Assembly: GCA_022826515.1 (NCBI GenBank)
Contig: JAJDUT010000117.1
Coordinates: 1-26,582, forward strand
Source: Candidatus Latescibacterota bacterium
Lineage (GTDB): Bacteria; Latescibacterota; UBA2968; UBA8231
Direction: 5' to 3'
Length of the DNA: 26,582 nt
Part shown: piece by piece, positions 13,061 to 20,729 of the stretch
How positions within the stretch are numbered: position 1 is the stretch's first letter
Layout of the letters: each line of letters begins with the position of its first letter
Program-made: the position numbers and the translations under genes
The notes under the pieces: generated by a model
The model's database searches: none
The model's input: only the letters and a program-made list of their open reading frames with translations
Told to the model about the DNA's origin: nothing

Positions 13061-15027
13061 TGAATCGAGGGATGGCGGCCCGTATTGCAGTGCTGTTGTG
13101 CGCCTCGTGCGCTTGGGCCCCGTGGCTTGCTGCGGACGAATGGGTGCTTGGGGGCGGCGGTGGATTGCCGTGGGGCGATCTCGTCCAGGTTCGCGCCCAG
13201 ATCGACGACCAAAGTAACCCCGGCGCGATTCAGATTCGCGGCTTTACGCCCGACGAAAACATCATCACCACGCTCGCTTGGAAATACGGCAAGCCCAACG
13301 ACTTGGTCAGCGAGGGGGATGCGGCGCTGTGGGACAATACGGCGGCTAGGAATTCCATTTCGCTGTCGATCGTCGATGGCGACGACACCACAAGCACTGC
13401 AGATCTCTTCAAAACCGCTGGCGTTGATCAAGACGGGCGCACGTTCTTTTTGGACATAGGCTCGCGCGTGCCAGCCGACAGCTTGGTCTTCTTTCCCCGG
13501 CAAGAGGGGACGTACGCCAACGGCAAGCCCTTTAGCGACGACTTTGTCCGCAAGCACCGGATTTCCGTCAGCGATGGGCTGACGTACGTGAACGAGCAGC
13601 CGCTCTTTACCTTACTGCGCGACGTCCCGGTGAACCCCAACAGCGTGTTCACCATGAAATTTCCCCAGCAGTTCATCCGCTTTATTCAGTTGCGCGTGGG
13701 GTCGCGGAGTCCCTTTGAGATTGCCGAATTTGAGCTCTACGGCAACGGCTTCGTGCCGCGGGCCACGTACCGGAGCCAAGTTATCGACTTGGGTGAGGTC
13801 TCCAACTACGGCACCATATCTTGGGCCCAGCGGGCGCTCGAACTGGTAGAAGGTGAGTTGATCGAGTTGCCGGATCTGGGGCAGACCTCGGTTGCGGTGC
13901 GCATGAAGACGGGCCAAGACGACAGCCCACTAGTTCACTTCCAAAAAGTTGTTGACAACGAAACGCGAGCCGTCAGCCAAGTAGTGGTTTCAGAAGCGGA
14001 TTACAACAAGCTGCCCTCGGGTGAGAAGGGCGATATCGAGGACGACGCCGATAACTGGAGTCCTTGGTCGTTGCCGCTCGAATCCGGGCAGTTGATCCCG
14101 CTGCCCAGCCCGCGCCCCTATTTTCAGCTACAGATCATCATGGAGAGCCAATCCGTGACGCAGACGGTGCGCATCGACTCGTTGCGGATTGAGCATTCAC
14201 TGCCCCCGGCTGCTGCAGTCGTCGGCGAGATATCCTTGGCTGACGAGCCCAATCCACCGGCCGACATCGGCGTAATCGACAAAGACGATGCCGTTGTGCT
14301 GCCGAGCATTGACGGGGGTGAAGAGGTGCTTTTCGCCTATGACGTGCGAGCCATAATAAACGACAACCAGAACGGCTTTGATGCTTTGCGCATCGATACG
14401 CCGACGCCAGCGCACTTTGTCGGCTTGCAGATGGGCGATCCGCTCGAGCCCGTGGAGCCAGATCGCGTGAGCGCGGGCGACAGAAGCCTCGAAGTGATTT
14501 TCACCAGCAACAAGATCACCTTTGACAACAATGTGCCGCTGCGCGTGCTCTTTGAGGGATCGACCGTGGTATTCGGCACGATTTTCACTGGCACGGTCTG
14601 GGATACTCAGTCTGATATTCTCGGCCAGCCCGTGCTAGAAGGCGATGCCAATTTCGACGTAAGCACCAACTCGCTGCGCGTGGCCTTGACCCAGCAGTCC
14701 GTGGGCGAAATCGTCCGCGCTATAGAGTTTAATCCTTCGGTTTTCACGCCGAATGGAGATGGCATCAACGACCATATCGCCATCAAGTACACTGTAATTC
14801 AGATTTCCGAGCCCAAGCCCATCGAGGTGGCCATTTACGATTTGGCGGGTCGGTTAGTGCGCGTGTTGGCCGACCGCGAGCAGCCCGGCGGGATTTACAC
14901 CGAGATGTGGGATGGGCGGAGCGATGCCGACGAGGCTGTGCCTCCGGGTAGTTACGTGGTTTCGCTCTCAGTTGACAGCGGGATCGGCAACTTCAGGCGG
15001 GTCGGCGTCGTCGGCGTGGCCTATTAG
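13060..15027 (+). CDS. Secreted protein with discoidin-like regions and FlgD-Ig/T9SS-like C-terminal domain
   Basis: 655 residues with a signal peptide (cleavage near WLAADE). The N-terminal part begins with EWVLGGGGGLPW, then a region resembling discoidin-type beta sandwiches, including FIRFIQLRVGSRSPFEIAEF followed by ELYGNGFVPRATY. A repeat of the same kind of strand pattern follows (about 225-380). The C-terminal 100 residues (about 557-650) read FTPNGDGINDHIAIKYTV, then VAIYDLAGRLVRVL, MWDGRSDADEAVPPGSYVV. This is the FlgD-Ig-like / gliding-associated C-terminal domain often found on surface proteins of FCB-group bacteria, where it can serve as a sorting or assembly domain. Paralogue of the gene at 25551, which shares the N-terminal GG.GL.W motif and the F.L(Y/W)G.G.P.RATY segment. 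Placed between a lipoprotein and an outer-membrane protein, so surface location is likely. Confidence 0.8.
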   Translation: MNRGMAARIAVLLCASCAWAPWLAADEWVLGGGGGLPWGDLVQVRAQIDDQSNPGAIQIRGFTPDENIITTLAWKYGKPNDLVSEGDAALWDNTAARNSISLSIVDGDDTTSTADLFKTAGVDQDGRTFFLDIGSRVPADSLVFFPRQEGTYANGKPFSDDFVRKHRISVSDGLTYVNEQPLFTLLRDVPVNPNSVFTMKFPQQFIRFIQLRVGSRSPFEIAEFELYGNGFVPRATYRSQVIDLGEVSNYGTISWAQRALELVEGELIELPDLGQTSVAVRMKTGQDDSPLVHFQKVVDNETRAVSQVVVSEADYNKLPSGEKGDIEDDADNWSPWSLPLESGQLIPLPSPRPYFQLQIIMESQSVTQTVRIDSLRIEHSLPPAAAVVGEISLADEPNPPADIGVIDKDDAVVLPSIDGGEEVLFAYDVRAIINDNQNGFDALRIDTPTPAHFVGLQMGDPLEPVEPDRVSAGDRSLEVIFTSNKITFDNNVPLRVLFEGSTVVFGTIFTGTVWDTQSDILGQPVLEGDANFDVSTNSLRVALTQQSVGEIVRAIEFNPSVFTPNGDGINDHIAIKYTVIQISEPKPIEVAIYDLAGRLVRVLADREQPGGIYTEMWDGRSDADEAVPPGSYVVSLSVDSGIGNFRRVGVVGVAY

Positions 15028-15067
15028 TTGATAGATTGGATATGATGCTTGACCGGCAAAAATTCAA

Positions 15068-15076
15068 AAGGGAGGG
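15068..15076 (+). promoter_or_regulatory. Shine-Dalgarno site that fixes the GTG 15084 start
   Basis: AAGGGAGGG lies seven bases before GTG 15084. Starting at TTG 15036, the other open start, would put this site inside the coding region and hide the signal peptide. Confidence 0.7.
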
Positions 15077-15083
15077 TTACAGC

Positions 15084-17714
15084 GTGAGGTGCATGCTCTA
15101 CGCAGTAGTTGTCACGGCCGGCGTCGCACTCCTATGCGATGCAGCTTTTGCCCAACGGGTCGGCTTTCTGACCGGACGCGAACCGCGCGGTGTGGATGTC
15201 TATGAGATGGCAATGACGCCAGCGCAGCGAAAGTGGCAATATCCGCAAAGCCTATACCACTTCTATCGTTGGACCGGCGAGGAATACAGCAATTACGCCC
15301 GTCAAAACTACGAGCGCTACGTATCTACTGAGCTTGAAGGCTTTCGCACCTACGACCTCTACGGGAACTACATCACTCGTGGTTTCGAGGTGTACAACTG
15401 GTCCATGGACAGTCCAGTGACTTCGGGTAGCACGGTGCGCAAAGGCCCCAAGTACAGTAGGTGGTTTCAAAGCCTAATCGTCTCGTCAATGTCCAAGGGG
15501 CAGTTTTATTCCTCGATGACGATTGGTGAGGCCCTGCGCACCACTCTGACGCCGCTGACCTTTTCCAAGCCGGCCTTCAACGGGGTGCAGTGGGACTTTG
15601 CCGCTGACAAGTACCAGATGACCCTTTTGGCGTCGCGCTTGGCCTCCCCGGGTTCTGCCGTGCAGTTTGAAAACTCGCTCGGCCAGATATTGGGCGACAT
15701 GACCAATCTCTTTGGCGCACACTCCAAAGTGCAACTCGGGGATTTTTCTAAGCTGGGCTTTACGTATTTGAACATTGCCAACTTCTCTACGGGTCGCAAG
15801 CTGGGCGACAACTCGCTCAAAGGCGTGTTGACCGAGGCCCAAAACGGCGGCAACGTCGAGACGATCGTCTTGCGGCTCTCGGACGATTCGCCCGAAGACG
15901 GCGTAGGCGGTGCTCAGCTTTTTGCCGAGCGCATTATCATCAACGGGGTTGATCATCCCGAAATTGTCCCCTCGCCGCGCGGTGGTGTGCGGCGCGCCGG
16001 CGTCATTGAGGCCAATGGGGCGGAGACGTTGGAGCTGACCTACAACATCGCCCGCGACTTCCGCCAACAGCCCGACGACGAGATCACCACGTTTCAGGAG
16101 ATCAGCGAAATCGAGTTTGAGTTGGTCATCGCCAACGACTACCGGATCGAAATCACCTCTAACCTCCAGGTCAATGCTCAGGGCGAGCCTGTGTTCTTGG
16201 AAGTCGAGCGCGCCCACGGCAACGTCAGCGATGGCTCCAACCAGCGCTTCATCCGTTTTGAATACGGCCTGCCCACCGGCAAGGACATCATCGGCTTCAA
16301 CTTTGATATAGACGATATCAAGGGTTTCAATATGCGCTCGGAGCTTGCTTTCAGCCGGGCGTTTCGCCGCTTTCCCAACCAGAACTTCCAAGATCACGCC
16401 CTCGCCCAAGACGAGGGCATGGCCTACTACATCACGGCCTCGCAGGACGCGTATCCGTTTTTCGCGTACGGGGAATTCTACCGTCTGGAGCCTGAGTACC
16501 GGACCAATGCGTTTATCTCGGATGCGCGGGGTTTCATCGACTACGAACACCCGGAGCGCTATTCCTTTGAAGCGGTTGACGACAACGACGACCAAGATCG
16601 CTTTGCCGACTGGAAGCGCCTGTGGCAAAACGGCGACAACGCCTTTGGCGAATCGCCTTTTGGCACCGGTGGCCAAGCCGACCCGCAGGTCTTCCCTGGG
16701 TACGACGAGAACTCGGACTTTATCTCGGACTTTAACCAAAACGACAACAGCCAGCCGGATTTCGCCGAGCCATTCCTGCGCTACAACGTCGATCCACCTG
16801 AGTTCCTCTTTGGCGTTGACATGAATAACAACAACGTCATCGATCGCTTTGAGAACGATACGTTCGCCGACTATCCCTACCGACACGACCGCGATGGCTA
16901 CAACGTGTACGGGGGCGTTTACTTGACCGAAGCCATCAAGGCGACGGTGGGCTACTCCACGGCCGACGAGATCAGTTCCAAGCGCAGTGCGCAAATGAGC
17001 TATGCGGTAGTCACGGGCGAGTGGAAATGGCCGGGCATTGAGGCTCGGGCTTTCCAATACGCTCGCTCGGTCCAAGACGATATCGAAGACGATGTGATCC
17101 AATGGGTCGATCCAGACGGATTTCGCGAAACCATTGACCCACTGATCGCCCAAGACACCTTCGTTTGGACTGGCTATCTGACGTTTGATTATCTGCGCCT
17201 TAAAAACCTGAATATCTACAACAAGGTGAAATACGACTGGTTTAGTCAGCGCGGCGAGCAGGCCGAGGTCAAAGACAATCGCCTCTTTTTTGGCGCGATC
17301 AACAAGGTTGATTATCCGCTGCCGATTACCGACAACCTGTCTTTCTGGCCGCGCTACAAAAGCGTGTATCGCAAGATCAACCCAACCTTTAGCACCGACC
17401 TCGATATCACCGAGTGGTCGCAGTTTTACATGCTGACCTCGAAGTACTTTCTCCTGCCCGGGACCTTTATCGAATACGGCGTCGAGCTCAATCTCTTCCG
17501 CAATCTTGAAGAGCGCCCAGAGATCTTGCCGCCTGGATATGTCGATGACTTCACGGGTTCGGTGTTGGCCTTACAGCTTTCCAACAGATCGGCGTATCTG
17601 GGTTATTCCTTGACCATGAATACGGGCTTTCGCTGGGAGCGCCGGGCCTTTGCCGAGGCGACCGAAACCAACTCTCTACTCTTTATTCGGGTTTTCGCCG
17701 GCCTCCAGGATTAG
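15084..17714 (+). CDS. Large outer-membrane beta-barrel-like protein with calcium-loop-like segments
   Basis: 876 residues from GTG 15084, with signal peptide MRCMLYAVVVTAGVALLCDA cut near AFA. The N-terminal 200 residues contain many aromatic strands (LYHFYRWTGEEYSNYARQNY). The middle (about 260-420) is a beta-rich soluble region. From about 440 onward, alternating aromatic/polar strands appear (YFLLPGTFIEYGVELNLF, AYLGYSLTMNTGFRW), as in outer-membrane barrels; the last strands end in LLFIRVFAGLQD rather than a terminal Phe. Acidic loops at about 497 (DDNDDQDRFADW), 540-563 (DENSDFISDFNQND) and 578-592 (DMNNNNVIDRFEND) resemble EF-hand-like or thrombospondin-3 calcium loops. It is last in the operon with the CBM9 protein, lipoprotein and FlgD-Ig protein. 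A role as glycan channel or surface scaffold is inferred. I do not recognise a named family. Confidence 0.75.
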   Translation: MRCMLYAVVVTAGVALLCDAAFAQRVGFLTGREPRGVDVYEMAMTPAQRKWQYPQSLYHFYRWTGEEYSNYARQNYERYVSTELEGFRTYDLYGNYITRGFEVYNWSMDSPVTSGSTVRKGPKYSRWFQSLIVSSMSKGQFYSSMTIGEALRTTLTPLTFSKPAFNGVQWDFAADKYQMTLLASRLASPGSAVQFENSLGQILGDMTNLFGAHSKVQLGDFSKLGFTYLNIANFSTGRKLGDNSLKGVLTEAQNGGNVETIVLRLSDDSPEDGVGGAQLFAERIIINGVDHPEIVPSPRGGVRRAGVIEANGAETLELTYNIARDFRQQPDDEITTFQEISEIEFELVIANDYRIEITSNLQVNAQGEPVFLEVERAHGNVSDGSNQRFIRFEYGLPTGKDIIGFNFDIDDIKGFNMRSELAFSRAFRRFPNQNFQDHALAQDEGMAYYITASQDAYPFFAYGEFYRLEPEYRTNAFISDARGFIDYEHPERYSFEAVDDNDDQDRFADWKRLWQNGDNAFGESPFGTGGQADPQVFPGYDENSDFISDFNQNDNSQPDFAEPFLRYNVDPPEFLFGVDMNNNNVIDRFENDTFADYPYRHDRDGYNVYGGVYLTEAIKATVGYSTADEISSKRSAQMSYAVVTGEWKWPGIEARAFQYARSVQDDIEDDVIQWVDPDGFRETIDPLIAQDTFVWTGYLTFDYLRLKNLNIYNKVKYDWFSQRGEQAEVKDNRLFFGAINKVDYPLPITDNLSFWPRYKSVYRKINPTFSTDLDITEWSQFYMLTSKYFLLPGTFIEYGVELNLFRNLEERPEILPPGYVDDFTGSVLALQLSNRSAYLGYSLTMNTGFRWERRAFAEATETNSLLFIRVFAGLQD

Positions 17715-17740
17715 GGGCTGCACTATTTCTCTGTGGATCC

Positions 17741-17780
17741 AAAGCGCCCGGCGTTCTCTAGTGGAGATGCCGGGCGCTTT
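17741..17780 (+). terminator. Strong GC-rich hairpin at the end of the surface operon
   Basis: AAAGCGCCCGGC at 17741-17752 pairs perfectly with GCCGGGCGCTTT at 17769-17780. A second stem TCTC/GAGA (17755-17758 with 17764-17767) extends it inside the loop. Only three Ts follow the stem, so it may be an intrinsic terminator of low U content or a processing/stability element. The next gene starts 13 bases later. Confidence 0.65.
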
Positions 17781-17792
17781 ACTGCCTAACAA

Positions 17793-19037
17793 ATGGACAT
17801 GCGTCTTGCCGTGGCGTGGATAGGGCTGGTTGTCCTTCTCGGAGGGATCGGCTGTGGCACCTTGGAACGCCACGTCCTCAAAAAGCCTGCCACGCCCCAG
17901 TCCCTTGCATTCTACCAACGCGCCTACGAGCAAAACCCCACCGACCCAGAGGTGCTGTTGGTCTTGGGATGGCTCTACCTGCAAAAGGACCGCACGCGCC
18001 GCGCCGTTGAGGTGCTGTCCGAACTGGTTGCGATTGCGCCCGACGACGCGGATGTTCACTACTATCTCGGGATTGCCCTAGCCAAAGAGCACCGCAAGAG
18101 CGAGGCCATCGCTGCCTTTCAGCGCGCGCTTGAAAAATCACCGGCTTTTGCCGAGGTGTACTGGGCTTTGGCGCTGCTGTACAACGAGCGCGGTGACGGA
18201 TATGAAAAGGCGCTTGCAACGGTCGAAGAGGGGCTGCAACTGGCCGGGCAGAGTGGCTATGGGCACTTCGTGTTGGGCTTTGTGCTGTGCTCATGCGGCG
18301 ACAATGAAAACGCCAAGACCGCGCTGCTGAAGGCTACTGAACTCGACCCTGACTTAGCGCACGCCCACTATTACTTGGCGTTGGTGTACTTGCGCTTACA
18401 GGACGATCAGCGGGCCATGGCGGCGATGGAGCAGACCATTGCCGCAGATCCGGGTTACACCTCGGCCTATTACAGCTTGGGCACGCTCTATGCGCGCACG
18501 GGCCACGACGCCGAGGGAGCGCGGATGATCGAGCTTTTCCAGCAGTTGAGTAGCGCGACGATGGACGAGGATCACTACCGCCGCTTGCTCTATCGCCAGG
18601 CCGTGCCGCTGGCGACCAACAAGCAGGCGGCCACGCATTTCAACTTGGGGCTGGTTTATTTGCGCAGGAAGGAGTTGACGGCAGCACTCGAACAGTTTGA
18701 GGCGGCCTTGGCGCTCGATTCCACGTACGCGGAGGCCAGCCACAACATCGGGGTGATCTATTCGCGGCAAGAGCAACACGCGGCTGCTCGGCCCTTTTTG
18801 CTACGCGCGGTCCGCCACAAGCCCGACTACGCGTTGGCCTTTGAAAACATAGGCAACAACAGCTTGGCGCTCGGCGAGTACGCGGAGGCTGTCTCCGCGT
18901 TTCGCCGCGCCTTGTCTCTCGACGAGAGCATGGTCTCAGCCCTCGACGGCTTGGGGACTGCGTTGATCCAGCAGGGCCACGTAGCAGAAGGCCGTGCGGC
19001 TCGCGCCGAGGCCACAGCCTTGAGGGCGCAACAGTAA
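17793..19037 (+). CDS. TPR-repeat lipoprotein
   Basis: 414 residues. The signal has a lipobox GIGC (Cys 21), followed by GTL, so outer-membrane sorting is plausible by the enteric Lol rule. The rest is about ten tetratricopeptide repeats; clear units include DPEVLLVLGWLYLQKDRTRR, ADVHYYLGIALAKEHRKSEA, AHAHYYLALVYLRLQDDQRA, ATHFNLGLVYLRRKELTAAL and ALAFENIGNNSLALGEYAEA, with the usual G/A-Y-A positions. TPRs bind other proteins, so it is likely a scaffold. A second in-frame ATG at 17799 is equally good; neither has a Shine-Dalgarno site. It abuts the following CRTAC gene without a gap (TAA then ATG). ASPIC/UnbV proteins are often fused to TPR regions in other genomes, which supports a working link between this protein and the two CRTAC proteins that follow. 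Confidence 0.87.
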   Translation: MDMRLAVAWIGLVVLLGGIGCGTLERHVLKKPATPQSLAFYQRAYEQNPTDPEVLLVLGWLYLQKDRTRRAVEVLSELVAIAPDDADVHYYLGIALAKEHRKSEAIAAFQRALEKSPAFAEVYWALALLYNERGDGYEKALATVEEGLQLAGQSGYGHFVLGFVLCSCGDNENAKTALLKATELDPDLAHAHYYLALVYLRLQDDQRAMAAMEQTIAADPGYTSAYYSLGTLYARTGHDAEGARMIELFQQLSSATMDEDHYRRLLYRQAVPLATNKQAATHFNLGLVYLRRKELTAALEQFEAALALDSTYAEASHNIGVIYSRQEQHAAARPFLLRAVRHKPDYALAFENIGNNSLALGEYAEAVSAFRRALSLDESMVSALDGLGTALIQQGHVAEGRAARAEATALRAQQ

Positions 19038-20729
19038 ATGTGGTTTGTACTAGTCGCTATTTGGGCATTGGCAGGGTGTGAAAGCGAGGAGACGCGGCCT
19101 AGTTTCGTCGATGTAGCTGCTGAAGTGGGGGTCCAATTGCGCACAGTATCTGGGACGCCGCAAAAAGAGCACATCATCGAATGCAACACGGGCGGGACGG
19201 CCCTTTTAGACTACGACCTAGACGGAGACGTGGACATTTTTATCGTCAACGGCTCGCGTATCGCCGGATACGCCCCGGGCCGCGAACCCCGCGCCGAGCT
19301 GTACCGCAATGACGGCGCTTGGCGCTTTACCGGCGTGGGCCGAGAAGCTGGCGTCGCCCACGTAGGCTGGGGTATGGGGGCTACGGCGGCTGACTACAAC
19401 GCCGATGGATGGCCCGATCTGTACTTGGCAAACTACGGTCCCAATGCCCTGTACGAAAACGAGGGCGATGGCACGTTTGTCGATGTGGCGGCCGAGCAGG
19501 GCGTGGACTTTAGCGGCTGGAGCTCGTCGGCAGCCTTTGGCGACTACGACCTCGACGGCGACTTGGACTTTTACTTGGCTAATTACATCGACTTTGACCC
19601 GGCCTTTCGTCCAGTCGATCCGAGCTATTGTACCTGGCGCGGGATAGACGTATTCTGCGGCCCGCGCGGGATGCCGGGCGAGCGGGATCAATTCTACCGC
19701 AACGACGGCCCGAGTGCGGGTTGGACTTTTACCGAGGCCAGTGAGGCTTTTGGCATTGCCGACTACGAGTACTATGGTTTTGCCGCGCTGGCCGGTGACT
19801 GGGACGAGGACGGCGACTTGGACATTTACATTGCCAATGATTCGACGCCGAATGTACTGTACCGCAACGACCAAGGCGGATTTGCGGACGTATCGCTCCT
19901 GTCGGCGACCGCGTACAGCGAGGACGGTCGCGAACAGGGTGGCATGGGTTTGGCGGGCGGCGACTACGATCAAGACGGCGATTTCGACCTCTTCGTTACC
20001 AATTTCTCGCACGACAACAACTCGCTCTACGAGAACAATGGCCGGGGGTTTTTCACCGACGCTAGTTTCAGTTCGACCCTAGGCCGTGCGAGCATCAGCT
20101 CCTTGGGGTGGGGCACGGGTTTTTTCGATTGCGACAACGACGGTGATGACGACCTATTCGTCGCCAACGGCCACGTGTACCCGGCTGTTGACCGCCGTGA
20201 TTTAGGGACCCGCTACGCCCAGCGCAACCACCTGTTTGAGAATCGCGACGGCGCATTTATCGAGGTCGGTGCAGCCTCGGGTCCGGGCCTAGCGGTGGAA
20301 AAGTCGAGCCGCGGCTCGGCCTTCGGCGATTTGGACAATGACGGCGACTTGGACATTGTGATAGTCAATATCGACGACACACCGACTGTACTGCGCAACG
20401 ACGGGGGCAATCGCCACAACTATCTGATGGTGAGACTGCTCGGCGATGGGGGCAATACAGACGCCATTGGTGCGCGAGTCTCAGTCTCGGTGGATGGAGC
20501 GGTGCAGATGCGGGAGGTGCGCGCCGGCACGAGCTACCTGTCGCAGGACGATCTGCGGCTGCACTTCGGCTTGGGAGCGGCGACTGAGGCCGATTACCTC
20601 GTGGTGCGCTGGCCCGATGGAGTGGAAGAGCGCCTCGACGGGGTGGCGGGCAATCGGCTGATCACCATCCAGCGCGGCGCGGGCCTCGTTGCCGAGGGAT
20701 TTGGACCCGTGCCGAGGCTGAGGCCGTGA
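19038..20729 (+). CDS. CRTAC-type lipoprotein: seven FG-GAP/VCBS repeats plus ASPIC/UnbV domain
   Basis: 563 residues. A short signal ends in lipobox ALAGC (Cys 14). Seven D-x-D-x-D-G-x-x-D calcium-type loops are visible, among them YDLDGDVDIF, YNADGWPDLY, YDLDGDLDFY, WDEDGDLDIY, YDQDGDFDLF, CDNDGDDDLF and LDNDGDLDIV. They form a beta-propeller with N-glycine turns of the FG-GAP type. The C-terminus (DAIGARVSVSVDG, REVRAGTSYLSQDD, LHFGLG) is the ASPIC/UnbV domain. A cysteine pair (YCTWRGIDVFCGPRGMPG) sits between repeats three and four, as in many relatives. Exported proteins of this type are probably ligand- or carbohydrate-binding, or assembly factors; no catalytic residues are evident. The stop overlaps the next start by four bases (GTGA). 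Confidence 0.92.
   Translation: MWFVLVAIWALAGCESEETRPSFVDVAAEVGVQLRTVSGTPQKEHIIECNTGGTALLDYDLDGDVDIFIVNGSRIAGYAPGREPRAELYRNDGAWRFTGVGREAGVAHVGWGMGATAADYNADGWPDLYLANYGPNALYENEGDGTFVDVAAEQGVDFSGWSSSAAFGDYDLDGDLDFYLANYIDFDPAFRPVDPSYCTWRGIDVFCGPRGMPGERDQFYRNDGPSAGWTFTEASEAFGIADYEYYGFAALAGDWDEDGDLDIYIANDSTPNVLYRNDQGGFADVSLLSATAYSEDGREQGGMGLAGGDYDQDGDFDLFVTNFSHDNNSLYENNGRGFFTDASFSSTLGRASISSLGWGTGFFDCDNDGDDDLFVANGHVYPAVDRRDLGTRYAQRNHLFENRDGAFIEVGAASGPGLAVEKSSRGSAFGDLDNDGDLDIVIVNIDDTPTVLRNDGGNRHNYLMVRLLGDGGNTDAIGARVSVSVDGAVQMREVRAGTSYLSQDDLRLHFGLGAATEADYLVVRWPDGVEERLDGVAGNRLITIQRGAGLVAEGFGPVPRLRP

Noticed and set aside
15486..17153. Long minus-strand open frame (555 codons) opposite the barrel gene
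   Set aside because: It is a shadow of GC-rich codon use in the plus-strand gene; no signal peptide, domain or ribosome site, and its translation is low-complexity in Val/Gly/Arg.
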